Shown: positions 1 through 7,481 of the stretch, piece by piece
Position numbering within the stretch: the stretch's first letter is position 1
Layout: each line of letters begins with the position of its first letter
Source: WTFY01 sp965205275
GTDB taxonomy: Bacteria; Pseudomonadota; Gammaproteobacteria; UBA4575
Direction: 5' to 3'
Length of the DNA: 64,000 bases
Assembly: GCA_965205275.1 (NCBI GenBank)
Contig: OZ242168.1
Span: 1-64,000, forward strand
Notes under the pieces: generated by a model
The model's database searches: none
Told to the model about the DNA's origin: nothing
Seen by the model: only the letters and a program-made list of their open reading frames with translations
Program-made: the position numbers and the translations under genes

Positions 1-136
1 CGGCCTCGCTGCAGCCCGCCGCACGCAAGCGCTGGTACGCCTGCAACCTGCGGTAGCGCTCACCCGCCGCCTCGGGTACGTGTTCGTCGACCTTGAAGCT
101 CTTGTATGATCGAATACGAAGGGATTTAATGTCCAT
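1..136 (-). CDS. IS481-like transposase, N-terminal fragment
   Basis: This is the first 45 or so codons of the same transposase encoded at 52535-53419, with the start codon (cat at 134-136 on the plus strand) preceded by a GGAG ribosome-binding site. The visible part covers the N-terminal arm before and into the helix-turn-helix. The rest of the gene lies outside the window, so it cannot be said whether this copy is full length. Confidence 0.8.
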   Translation of the reverse strand, partial: MDIKSLRIRSYKSFKVDEHVPEAAGERYRRLQAYQRLRAAGCSEA

Positions 137-191
137 GCTCGGGTCTCCTGTTCCAGTGGCTGTGGTTGGTTCACTGGAGGATACCCGATCC

Positions 192-224
192 GGTGCAGAG
201 AGAGGCCACGCCTCCCTCTGCACC
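192..224. other. leader hairpin of IS481-like element
   Basis: A 15-bp inverted repeat with one mismatch and a 3-base loop (GGTGCAGAG arm) lies between the IS end and the transposase start. The same structure is at 52447-52479 in the other copy. Its position suggests a structure that blocks read-through transcription or translation into the transposase; this role is inferred. Confidence 0.5.
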
Positions 225-310
225 CCCTCATTCAGATCCCTTGCTCACGATCACTGAAAAGTGCCATAGGTATCTGAACCTTTACACGTTGAAACGAGGA
301 GTAAAGTATA

Positions 311-781
311 TTGCCACCACCTGGGTTGTGTTCGCATAACATTCATTCGATTCGGTACAAGTCTCCGGTTACTCCTGAGGAATTTTCCGAGTATTTTGCA
401 TTTCGGTGGGAAATGCTACGCAAGCCTCTTGCATTACCGCGCGGCAGTGAACAGGATGAGCGGGAAGGCGATGCATTTCATATTGCTGCATATGATGAGC
501 AGTTAATTGTGGGTGTGGGCAGGTTACATACTGAATCTGGCTGTGCTGCAAGGATCCGGTATATGGCAGTCCATGCTAAGTACCAGTACCAGGGTATTGG
601 CAGTTCTATTCTCAGGCAGCTTGAACGGTTTGCACGCAGTCACCGTATGCAGGTTTGCTGGTTATACGCGCGCGAAAATGCAGTAAAGTTTTATACTGGA
701 AATGGCTATGTTATTCATGGCAAAAGCAGGAGTGAACTATCCGCATTACACCATGAAAGAATGGAAAAACAGCTGACATAG
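311..781 (+). CDS. GNAT family N-acetyltransferase
   Basis: The 156-residue protein has the GNAT fold pattern: a central strand followed by the acetyl-CoA loop (YMAVHAKYQYQGIGSSIL, roughly residues 84-101), then a helix and the C-terminal VKFYTGNGY strand-turn typical of the family. The substrate cannot be told from sequence. The only in-frame start before the domain is a TTG at 311, preceded at good distance by GAGGAG, which supports it. The gene starts only 25 bases from the IS481-like end, so its original promoter may have been displaced. It is followed by a DsrC paralogue on the same strand with a separate leader. Confidence 0.75.
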   Translation: MPPPGLCSHNIHSIRYKSPVTPEEFSEYFAFRWEMLRKPLALPRGSEQDEREGDAFHIAAYDEQLIVGVGRLHTESGCAARIRYMAVHAKYQYQGIGSSILRQLERFARSHRMQVCWLYARENAVKFYTGNGYVIHGKSRSELSALHHERMEKQLT

Positions 782-900
782 CTGGCTGTTTCATACTTGG
801 ATCGTACTTATTTGTCCGTATACTAAAGTATCTGCTCAATATAAAATTTCCTGCCATGTTTGCTTGCAGGATGTCGCTATCTGAATTCTTTCTGGCCTAG

Positions 901-920
901 GCGGATATGGTACAATCCGC
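901..920. promoter_or_regulatory. inverted repeat upstream of DsrC-like gene
   Basis: GCGGAT and ATCCGC form 6-bp arms around an 8-base spacer that includes a -10-like TACAAT. The site is about 40 bases upstream of the DsrC-like start. It could be an operator; nothing else supports this. Confidence 0.25.
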
Positions 921-958
921 TATAAAGAACTGTTATTTTCTCAAGGGGGTGAAGACTT

Positions 959-1297
959 ATGACGGCTTCAACAACAGGTGACTATGAGCGTTCTTTTATG
1001 TCAGAAGGCTGGTTGGATGAAGATGCCAGACAAGTCGCTGCAGAAGAAGGGATCACCTTGACGGATGACCACTTTGAAGTGCTGCATGCCTTGCAGGAAT
1101 ATTATTCACGCCACGAAATCAATTTGATAAACATGCGTGAACTTCACGATGCGCTGGATGAAAAATTTCATTACAAAGGTGGAATGAAGTATCTGTACGA
1201 CCTGTTTCCAGGCGGGCCTGTAGCGCAAGGCTGTAAAATTGCAGGACTGCATATCCCGTCAGGCGCTGTAGATAAAGGATTCGGGAGTGTTGCCTAG
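959..1297 (+). CDS. DsrC/TusE family protein with only one of the two C-terminal cysteines
   Basis: The 112-residue protein belongs to the DsrC/TusE/DsvC sulfur-carrier family: helical bundle, a YLYDLFPGGPVAQ segment and the C-terminal arm. In canonical DsrC (11092-11424 here) the arm holds CysB and a penultimate CysA that form the trisulfide used by DsrAB and DsrMK. Here CysB is kept (Cys92), but the CysA position is alanine (Ala103, PSGAV against PTGCV) and the chain runs on for about nine residues (DKGFGSVA end). It therefore cannot make the intramolecular disulfide; a regulatory or alternative carrier role is inferred. A strong GGGGGTGA ribosome-binding site sets the start. It converges on dsrL. 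Confidence 0.85.
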   Translation: MTASTTGDYERSFMSEGWLDEDARQVAAEEGITLTDDHFEVLHALQEYYSRHEINLINMRELHDALDEKFHYKGGMKYLYDLFPGGPVAQGCKIAGLHIPSGAVDKGFGSVA

Positions 1298-1333
1298 TCA
1301 CTAATCCGCTATCGCTATGTCAAATACGTCTGC

Positions 1334-3259
1334 CTAGTAGGTCAGCCCCATCTTGATGTAGCCACTGGGACAAACATCTGCACAAATGTGGCACCCTACA
1401 CATTTGTCGTAATCCGTATCGACATAACGGCCCATGGCACGCTGATCTTTATTGACGCGGAAAATTGCATCTTCCGGACAGTACACCACGCAGTTATCGC
1501 ATTCGAAGCACATGCCGCAACTCATGCACCGTTCCGCTTCATCAACCGTTTTTTGCTCTTCCAGTGCGGAAAATCTTTCCTGAAAATTATTCAGCACCTT
1601 CTCAGAAGTGATGTTGGCTTCCTGTCTGCGGTTCATGGGCTCATGCTCAAAATATGCAAGGTGTAACTGGTCATGAGTGGCAAGCTCAGTAGCTGACCGG
1701 TCTTCGTAGTTGTGAATCGCAAATTCTGCAGTGTCTGTGCCCCAGGCTTCCTGCTTTTCAAACGTGACAGGTTCCAGCTCACGGGTACGTAATTCTTCCA
1801 GAAGTTTGAAATGATGCGTGTCGATTTTTGGGCGTGCGGGTATGTCCTGATCCATTAAATAATGGTGCAGGCCTTCTGCAGCAATTGAGGCCTGACCAAT
1901 TGCTGTGGTTAACAGGTGCGGCTTTACGGCATCTCCTGCGACAAAATGTCCAGGCTTGTCAACGACCTGAAAGACCTTGTCTGCATTCATCAAACCGCGT
2001 CCATTATCGAACTCCTCAATTCCTGTGTAATCTCCGGCTTGACCGGTTGCGCTGACAATCATGGTGCAGTCGATATCAAATTCTTCCCCTTCCTTGGTAC
2101 GCAACTCACCATCTACCAGTTCTACGGGTACCACCCGCAGGGCCTTGGCTCTGCCATCTTCGTCCTTAATGACTTCTACGGGAGAAAGTCCATCATGTAT
2201 CTCCACTCCTTCACGGATGACCGCATCCAGTTCATGCTTGGTGGCAGGTGCTTGAGTGATCGGACGTCGATAGACTACCCAGACGTCGGCTCCCTGGCGT
2301 TTGGCCACGCTTGCAACGTCGTGCACGGTATAGCCCAGAATGACGTTTTCCGGTCGGTCTTTTTCTGTGACGCTGTGTATGTTGCCAATGCGTCTTGCGA
2401 CCGCCAACACGTCCATTGCTGTGTCGCCTGCGCCAATCACGAGTATCCGGCCACTGATGTATTTCAGGCGGTCCTCATTGAATGCACGCAGGTATGACAT
2501 TCCATCCACAACATTTGGAGCGTCCCCACCGGGTAGGGGCAATTTCTTTCCTGCAACTGCACCAATGCCCCAGAACACGGCATCGTAATCGCGTTCCAGA
2601 TCTTCTACCGAAACATCCGTGCCGACACGGGTGTTCAGTTTCACCTCTACACCCATGTCAATAATTCGATTGATCTCACCCTCGAGTACAGAACGTGGCG
2701 TTCGATAGCCTGGGATGCCGAACACCATCATGCCTCCGAGCTGGGGATACTCATCGAAAATAGTACAGGCATGCCCTTTTTGACGCAGAAAATAAGCTGC
2801 TGTCAAACCCGCACATCCGCCACCAACGATTGCAACCTTCTTGCCACTGTCCTGTTCCGGTACTGAGTAGGTCAGGTCCTGTTTTAAGGCCCAGTCGCCC
2901 ACATACTGTTCGACGGCATTAATGCCAACGGCTTCTTCCACTTCGTTCCGGTTGCATCCGTCTTCACAGGGAGCAGGGCATACCCGTCCCATCACAGATG
3001 GAAACGGGTTGGCCTTGGTCATGCGTCGAAAGGCATGCTCCTGCCACGTCATGTCACCTACAGGCTTGTCAATGCCACGAACAATAGATAACCAGCCACG
3101 AATGTCGTGACCGGAAGGGCAACTTGCCTGACATGGAGGGGTTCGATGAATATAGGTAGGGCAAATCTCTGACAATCCGTTTTGTACAACATCCTTATTC
3201 CATTGTGTCGTGACATGGTCGCCATCCTGATAGAGCCGAAAAGTGGGCTTGTCCTCCAT
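1334..3259 (-). CDS. dsrL: DsrL, NAD(P)H:acceptor oxidoreductase of the rDsr pathway
   Basis: DsrL is an iron-sulfur flavoprotein related to the small subunit of glutamate synthase that interacts with DsrAB in sulfur oxidisers. The 641 residues show the expected order: an N-terminal Fe-S region (CQASCPSG, CPAPCEDGC), an FAD-binding GGGCAGLTAAY near residue 146, a second dinucleotide site (VIGAGDTAMD near 275), and a C-terminal pair of 4Fe-4S motifs (CMSCGMCFECDNCVVYCP, then CVGCHICADVCP). The start has a very good GGGAGGT site. In Allochromatium vinosum dsrL sits between dsrK and dsrJ; here it is about 4 kb upstream of dsrA on the opposite strand, and dsrK is followed directly by dsrJ. Confidence 0.93.
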   Translation of the reverse strand: MEDKPTFRLYQDGDHVTTQWNKDVVQNGLSEICPTYIHRTPPCQASCPSGHDIRGWLSIVRGIDKPVGDMTWQEHAFRRMTKANPFPSVMGRVCPAPCEDGCNRNEVEEAVGINAVEQYVGDWALKQDLTYSVPEQDSGKKVAIVGGGCAGLTAAYFLRQKGHACTIFDEYPQLGGMMVFGIPGYRTPRSVLEGEINRIIDMGVEVKLNTRVGTDVSVEDLERDYDAVFWGIGAVAGKKLPLPGGDAPNVVDGMSYLRAFNEDRLKYISGRILVIGAGDTAMDVLAVARRIGNIHSVTEKDRPENVILGYTVHDVASVAKRQGADVWVVYRRPITQAPATKHELDAVIREGVEIHDGLSPVEVIKDEDGRAKALRVVPVELVDGELRTKEGEEFDIDCTMIVSATGQAGDYTGIEEFDNGRGLMNADKVFQVVDKPGHFVAGDAVKPHLLTTAIGQASIAAEGLHHYLMDQDIPARPKIDTHHFKLLEELRTRELEPVTFEKQEAWGTDTAEFAIHNYEDRSATELATHDQLHLAYFEHEPMNRRQEANITSEKVLNNFQERFSALEEQKTVDEAERCMSCGMCFECDNCVVYCPEDAIFRVNKDQRAMGRYVDTDYDKCVGCHICADVCPSGYIKMGLTY

Positions 3260-3342
3260 TATTAACTACCTCCCAAGACAGATGTCTCGAATCCTAAAGT
3301 TTTGGTGAAATTAAAAATCTATCAAGCGCATAAGTATTGCTG

Positions 3343-3348
3343 ATTATA
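3343..3348 (-). promoter_or_regulatory. possible -10 box for dsrL
   Basis: On the minus strand a perfect TATAAT lies 84 bases upstream of the dsrL start. A weak -35-like sequence lies 17 bases before it. Supported by sequence match only. Confidence 0.3.
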
Positions 3349-3473
3349 AGTAAAATTGCGAGCAATAGAATATAACTTAAGCACTACTTCTGGCAGAAAA
3401 TTTACTACACTGAATTTGGTATGGTTGCTGGGTGCATCCTGTGCCGGTCGGGGAAAGTCGTCAGGAAGAAGGT

Positions 3474-3797
3474 TCAGTTTGTGACGATTTCAGTCAAGGT
3501 CATATCGCCCGAAGTATCAATATCCACCGCCTGAATTCCGGGTACCCTGTGTACGATATAGGCTGCCATAAGCCCAACGGTTGCTGCCTTTTCCTGCTGT
3601 ATCGCAGTCAACATCTTGTCTGCTACAATTTGACAGCGTTGCAGGTCATTGGGCCAGTCCACCCATATACGGCTCATTTGCCAGCCCTTATCCATATCTG
3701 CATCCATTTTCCGGAATGCATCCTGCGCAGTGCGCACCATTTCATCTTCTACTTGCAGAGGAAAAGTTTTCTCATCAATGGTGACTTTCAGTATCAT
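3474..3797 (-). CDS. uncharacterised 107-aa protein upstream of dsrL
   Basis: I do not recognise this family. The product is a small soluble alpha/beta protein with no cysteine motif, signal peptide or membrane segment; the middle part (IWVDWPNDLQRCQIVADKM) looks helical, and a conserved-looking ending (VPGIQAVDIDTSG) follows. It is codirectional with dsrL, with about 214 bases between, so the two may or may not be cotranscribed. It is divergent from the PKHD hydroxylase. Coding character and context support a real gene. Confidence 0.65.
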   Translation of the reverse strand: MILKVTIDEKTFPLQVEDEMVRTAQDAFRKMDADMDKGWQMSRIWVDWPNDLQRCQIVADKMLTAIQQEKAATVGLMAAYIVHRVPGIQAVDIDTSGDMTLTEIVTN

Positions 3798-3856
3798 CGG
3801 GTTTATTCCGCAATTTACAGCGTGCCAAGTATAACCTGACTCGAGTATTCTAAAGA

Positions 3857-4525
3857 ATGGTAGTAGAAATCAAGTATGTTCTTGGTGAAAAAGAACTCCA
3901 CCAGATACAAGGTCTGCTTGCAGCTGCAGAATTCCGAGATGGTAGATTTTCTGCCGGGCGTTCTGCCCAGCAGGTAAAAAACAATGAAGAGATCAGCAGT
4001 GAAAAAACCATTTCTAAGCTAAACCGGATTGTAGTTGGCAATCTGGTACGTCATCCTGAATACAGGCTTGCAGCACTTCCACATCGCATTGCAGTGCCCT
4101 TTTATGCGCGTTACAGGCAAGGCATGTACTACGGGGAGCATATTGATGATCCGGTGATGGGGGAAGAAAATCGATATCGCTCGGATATCGCCATTACTGT
4201 ATTTCTAAATTCACCCGATGAATACGAAGGTGGGGAACTGGTGATTCACACCCCGTTTGGCACCCAGCAAATCAAATATTCCGCAGGTAATGCCGTGCTG
4301 TATCCCGCTTCAACACGCCACCATGTAACCCCGGTAACGGGTGGTGCACGTTTGGTAGCTGTGACCTGGGTGCAAAGTCTGGTGCGCAGTTATGAACAGC
4401 GTGATTTGCTGTATCAGCTTGGCAAAACGCGTGAGAAAATGTTGCACAAGGCCCCGGCTTCTGAAGACACTAGGCGCGTGGATAACGTGTACGTCAATCT
4501 GGTGCGCATGTGGAGTGAGGCCTGA
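3857..4525 (+). CDS. PKHD-type Fe(II)/2-oxoglutarate hydroxylase (YbiX/PiuC-like)
   Basis: A 222-residue member of the PKHD-type hydroxylase family (YbiX in E. coli, PiuC in Pseudomonas). The double-stranded beta-helix iron site is visible: HxD in GEHIDDP near residue 95, distal His in STRHHVTPVTGG near 155, and the 2-oxoglutarate-binding Arg in GGARLVAVTW. Family members are usually iron-regulated and sit next to TonB-dependent siderophore receptors; none is adjacent here, so its role in this sulfur locus is open. The start is GTG or ATG-like near 3857 without a strong ribosome-binding site. It is convergent with the 67-aa gene downstream. Confidence 0.88.
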   Translation: MVVEIKYVLGEKELHQIQGLLAAAEFRDGRFSAGRSAQQVKNNEEISSEKTISKLNRIVVGNLVRHPEYRLAALPHRIAVPFYARYRQGMYYGEHIDDPVMGEENRYRSDIAITVFLNSPDEYEGGELVIHTPFGTQQIKYSAGNAVLYPASTRHHVTPVTGGARLVAVTWVQSLVRSYEQRDLLYQLGKTREKMLHKAPASEDTRRVDNVYVNLVRMWSEA

Positions 4526-4624
4526 TACAATGCACGAAGATACCCTTGGATTGTACGGGGCAAGGACCACGTAACCCGAACCTGAAAGAGGGTAAGGTCC
4601 GGGGCGTCTAAAGTGACTCTTTAA

Positions 4625-4663
4625 GACTTCCAGGCAGGTGCTGAAAAGGCTTCCTGGCAAGTC
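4625..4663. terminator. stem-loop between convergent genes
   Basis: GACTTCCAGG pairs with CCTGGCAAGTC (one bulged base) around an 18-base loop, between the PKHD gene and the 67-aa gene that converge here. There is no T-run, so it is a weak candidate for a bidirectional terminator. Confidence 0.35.
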
Positions 4664-4666
4664 GAC

Positions 4667-4870
4667 CTAGGGTTTGGAGCCTACTTCCTTGTGGGCATCA
4701 TCGACTACGTTCATCGCTATTTTGGTGTACTCCTGCTTGAAGCCGTCTAGGTCCGATCCCTTTTCCGGCAGCCAGTAGTTTTCTGCAGTGAATTCGCCTT
4801 TTTGCTCAAGCTCAATAAATTTCCTTTGCATCTCAAGCAACTTCTGGATCTTTTCCTGTTTTGAACTCAC
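4667..4870 (-). CDS. uncharacterised 67-aa protein next to Cys-less DsrC paralogue
   Basis: Not recognised. The product is small, charged and mainly helical (KIQKLLEMQRKFIELEQKGEF could be a coiled coil), with a YWLPEKGSDLDGF centre and no cysteine. Translation most likely starts at GTG 4870 because GAGGAT lies five bases upstream. It follows the DsrC-like gene on the same strand after a gap of about 120 bases and may be the last gene of the tauD-cmx6-dsrC-like set. Confidence 0.65.
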   Translation of the reverse strand: MSSKQEKIQKLLEMQRKFIELEQKGEFTAENYWLPEKGSDLDGFKQEYTKIAMNVVDDAHKEVGSKP

Positions 4871-4991
4871 GTCAAATCCTCGCTATGTTGGATTTAGTTT
4901 AAGTGTAATGGTTTTAATCTAGTGATCTGCCGGTCCACTGTCTGTATTCCCTATTGGGTGGAATCGTTGCACCGGTGTCAGAGGGGTCAGG

Positions 4992-5333
4992 TCAGTAACC
5001 ACCTTTGCGCCGACTCTCGGGTAATCCACCAATGCGTCCGGCCTGTTTACTGGGGTTGCCAGGAAACAAATCGTATAAAACCTTGGCATTTAGTTTTTTA
5101 TCGCCCCACACCTTAGCCATGGCCTTGACCATGTTACGGGTATTGGGCTGGTTCTCGCTGTTGTTAATGAATTCATCTCTGAGGTAATGGACCACGTCCC
5201 AGTGTTTTTCAGTCAGCTCAAGATCTTCCTGCTTAGCCATTACTTTTGCGACCTCTTCATTCCAGTCTTCCAGGTTGGCCAGGAATCCTGATGGGGTTGT
5301 TTCCACTGCTTTGCCATTAACGTTAATCGCCAT
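4992..5333 (-). CDS. DsrC-family protein lacking both C-terminal cysteines
   Basis: 113 residues with the DsrC family pattern from the first residues (INVNGKAVETTPSGFLANL) to VLYDLFPGNPSKQAGRIGGLP. Aligned with the canonical DsrC encoded at 11092-11424, CysB is glycine (KQAGRIGG against KQACKYAG) and the CysA-bearing tail is replaced by a basic ESRRKGGY end; there is no cysteine in the protein. It cannot carry sulfur in the known way and is best read as a regulatory or scaffold paralogue, as discussed for cysteine-poor DsrC-like proteins. The start at 5333 is fixed by AAGGAG; an upstream in-frame extension overlaps the next gene and looks non-coding. Confidence 0.88.
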   Translation of the reverse strand: MAINVNGKAVETTPSGFLANLEDWNEEVAKVMAKQEDLELTEKHWDVVHYLRDEFINNSENQPNTRNMVKAMAKVWGDKKLNAKVLYDLFPGNPSKQAGRIGGLPESRRKGGY

Positions 5334-5400
5334 AATCTGACTCCTTACTTGAACAATAATCCTGTTTGCCCGTATGGTTACAGTTAACTCAATAGTTGTA

Positions 5401-6090
5401 TTATTTTTCCTGCGATTGCCTGACTGCGTCAATACCCTTATGAGGTAGAAACAGACCACAACCCACCTTGCGTCCTGCTCCCAAGCCATGCCGTTGCAAA
5501 TGAACAGACTCCTCTGTGTCCAGGCTGTCAATCATCAGGCTGCGCGTGGCTAGGTCCTGTTCCGGCATCCGCAGCACATGAGCCCGGCCACTCATCATTT
5601 TTCTGGCCTGTATGCCCTGACTGTCCAGCAGCCCGGCTGCCATCTCCAGAAAGGCCTCTTCATCTGTGAGGTGGTCGGTCACGATGTACCGGGCAAAAAT
5701 TGTGGTATGTGAAGAAAGCAGTTTTTCCTGTGGCTGACTCAATACCAGTTCATGGTTGCCCACCTGCATCCTTTTTTCTGCAAGTTGCATGGCATCTGTG
5801 ACACGATGCTTCGGTAACCTCAGCATGAAGCGTGTACGCCGGGACAGGTTTAGTAACGCATCGGGTTCCTGTGGCCGTATCCAGCCATTTCCTGACTCGG
5901 CTCCATGTATCAAATGGATTCCGGCCCGGGGTTCATCGGCGATCCAGGGCAAACTGCCCTGGATCGCCTGGGAAAGATCGTAGGCATGGTCCAGCGGCAA
6001 TTGTTTGCATTGCACCTTGAAGGATAAATCGACGATATCGTCCGGTACGACGTACTGCTTTTTCCTGTCTTCCTGATCCTGCCAGTACAT
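5401..6090 (-). CDS. stand-alone Cas6/Cmx6-like (MYXAN-type) protein
   Basis: About 229 residues resembling the Cas6 variant called Cmx6, the CRISPR RNA-processing endoribonuclease of MYXAN-type systems. Seen: an N-terminal VDLSFKV strand followed by LPLDHAYDLSQAI with a possible catalytic histidine, LSRRTRFMLRLP in the middle, and the glycine-rich C-terminal loop GLGAGRKVGCGLFLPHK that is the Cas6 hallmark. No repeat array and no other cas gene is in the window. It starts seven bases after the stop of the 66-aa gene and is followed by the Cys-less DsrC-like gene, so it reads as part of a tauD-led operon. The upstream extension to 6219 overlaps that gene; 6090 (or GTG 6093) is preferred. Family call is from pattern recognition. 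Confidence 0.72.
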   Translation of the reverse strand: MYWQDQEDRKKQYVVPDDIVDLSFKVQCKQLPLDHAYDLSQAIQGSLPWIADEPRAGIHLIHGAESGNGWIRPQEPDALLNLSRRTRFMLRLPKHRVTDAMQLAEKRMQVGNHELVLSQPQEKLLSSHTTIFARYIVTDHLTDEEAFLEMAAGLLDSQGIQARKMMSGRAHVLRMPEQDLATRSLMIDSLDTEESVHLQRHGLGAGRKVGCGLFLPHKGIDAVRQSQEK

Positions 6091-6097
6091 CACAATG

Positions 6098-6307
6098 TCA
6101 ATCAGAAAGTTTATTGGCTGAAGTGAATACAGATTCCAGGATGTCTTCCCAGTTTTCAGGTGTGTCATGAAAAGGGGGACGCACATCCATGCGGAAGAAC
6201 ATTTCTTTCTGTTGCGCACGCTCGCCTAACTTTTCCTTGAGTTCTTCGAACGACTGCAGCTCGTGATGCTGCATGAGTAACTCACTCAGCCACAGCATTG
6301 TCGGCAT
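6098..6307 (-). CDS. uncharacterised small protein between tauD-like and cmx6-like genes
   Basis: Not recognised. 66 to 69 residues depending on the start (ATG 6307 or ATG 6298). The protein is acidic, with a helical first half (SFEELKEKLGERAQQ) and a striking aromatic/proline segment (EMFFRMDVRPPFHDTPENWEDIL). It overlaps the 3' end of the dioxygenase gene by up to 26 bases and ends seven bases before the Cas6-like start. Such tight packing argues that the three are translated together. Confidence 0.6.
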   Translation of the reverse strand: MPTMLWLSELLMQHHELQSFEELKEKLGERAQQKEMFFRMDVRPPFHDTPENWEDILESVFTSANKLSD

Positions 6308-7199
6308 TCTGCAGGTGATTGGTCGGGTTAGGCTTGGATACACGCTCGTAAAAACGTGCACGGTACAGTAGGCGTTTTGATGCGGGATGATCAGTAAACA
6401 TTGTTCGATTGTGTAACACGTTGTTGCAAATGACACCTTCTCCGCTTTGCAAACGATGACTAAATTGATACTCATTATCGTTTAGGATATCTAGTAATGT
6501 ACATCTTGCCCGTCGGGTAGCCAAGCTGTCCTTCCATTTGATGTTGCGTGTACGTGCGGTATAGCGCATGTATAAAGTTTGTGTAAATTCGTCAGGCACA
6601 TATACCGGCCCGGTCTTTTCAGTACGCACCTCCCCCTTATCTTTCGGATTGGGTGGGATCGTCATCGCCCTTTGGTCCATCAGGGCTTCAATATAATCCG
6701 GGTTGTGATCGCGCAGCAGGATGTACAGGATTTCAGGGTCCAGGTACATATTTTCTCCACCCGCACCTGCAGGGCGTACACAGTGCATCAAAAAAGCCCG
6801 AATGCGTTGTGCATCCTGATTGTAGTAGCCATCGGTATGCCAGTTCAGTGATTTGTTTGTATATGGAATATAGGCACTACCGGCCCCTTCATTGATGACC
6901 TGTATGGAAGAAATCTGGTCCTGGTCTGCACAGAAGCTGGTATCCATACGTACTAGCCCCAGTTGTTTGGCAATCGCAGCTACAACGGTTTTATCCTGTA
7001 CATCATTGTGTGCAATCCTGTAGATGACCAGGTTTGTTTTCTCGCATCGTTGCAGCAGGCTGGCCTTTTCTTCATGGGTCAGTTGATGGGGCCTTTGAAT
7101 AGTGACGATCAGTTGTTCGGTACGGGCCGGGTAATTCTGGAGTTTGCGTGCCCGCCACTGGCGGTACGTGCTGTCATCTTCAAGTAAAAACTGTTGCAT
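6282..7199 (-). CDS. TauD/TfdA-family Fe(II)/2-oxoglutarate dioxygenase
   Basis: 305 residues with the family's facial triad: HxD in NWHTDGYYN near residue 120 and a distal His in CNNVLHNRTMF near 262, followed by the arginine-rich end (KRLLYRARFYERV) that holds 2-oxoglutarate. TauD proteins oxidise taurine or related sulfonates and many other small molecules; here no sulfonate transporter is adjacent, so the substrate is unknown. It heads the minus-strand set with the Cas6-like and Cys-less DsrC-like genes, and is divergent from dsrA across 282 bases. Confidence 0.85.
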   Translation of the reverse strand: MQQFLLEDDSTYRQWRARKLQNYPARTEQLIVTIQRPHQLTHEEKASLLQRCEKTNLVIYRIAHNDVQDKTVVAAIAKQLGLVRMDTSFCADQDQISSIQVINEGAGSAYIPYTNKSLNWHTDGYYNQDAQRIRAFLMHCVRPAGAGGENMYLDPEILYILLRDHNPDYIEALMDQRAMTIPPNPKDKGEVRTEKTGPVYVPDEFTQTLYMRYTARTRNIKWKDSLATRRARCTLLDILNDNEYQFSHRLQSGEGVICNNVLHNRTMFTDHPASKRLLYRARFYERVSKPNPTNHLQNADNAVAE

Positions 7200-7481
7200 A
7201 CTGCGTTTCGGGCTGCCCTGTATAATTATACTTGACGTACATCAGATTTTACTTATCTCATCGTCCCAATCGCTCCTATCTCTATTGGGGTAATCTGCTT
7301 TTGAGTTCGTCCCCCATGGAGGGGGTTTTGTCAGACTGACCCTGCTTCTAGACTCATTCATTATGTGTTTTCGGAACTTTTCGGCTTCTTTGTTTCGCTG
7401 TGTTCCGGTACACTTGAGCCCATGTCCTCAGGTTCGAAACTTCGAAATCCTGAAACTAGAATTATATAAGGAGATTTCATA
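7200..7481. promoter_or_regulatory. divergent control region tauD-like / dsrA
   Basis: This non-coding stretch must hold the promoters of the dsr operon and of the tauD-like operon. It contains a self-complementary TATAATTATA (7221-7230) that gives a -10 match on both strands, a TTGACG (7232-7237), a short CCCCC/GGGGG hairpin followed by TTTT (7311-7329), and a tandem 8-base repeat TTCGAAAC TTCGAAAT (7433-7448) about 35 bases before dsrA. Which of these are used is not known. Confidence 0.4.

Larger units (their letters stand above)
1..286 (-). mobile_element. IS481-like element, partial copy (runs off window start)
   Basis: The reverse complement of this stretch matches the first 286 bases of the complete element at 52385-53451, with no difference found by eye. 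The terminal inverted repeat is at 276-286 (element begins TGTAAAGGTTCAG). The stretch is far richer in G+C than the neighbouring chromosome, a sign of recent arrival. Only the 5' part of the transposase is inside the window, so target duplication cannot be checked for this copy. It lies in the opposite orientation to the second copy. Confidence 0.9.

Noticed and set aside
5334..5531. N-terminal extension of the cysteine-less DsrC-like protein
   Set aside because: The extension overlaps the Cas6-like gene, has no DsrC homology, and the inner ATG at 5333 has an ideal AAGGAG site.
6091..6219. Longer start for the Cas6-like protein
   Set aside because: The added residues lie over the 66-69-aa gene in another frame and do not resemble Cas6.
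7425..7450. tRNA T-loop-like GGTTCGAAAC before dsrA
   Set aside because: No acceptor stem, D-loop or anticodon arm fits around it; it is part of a short tandem repeat.
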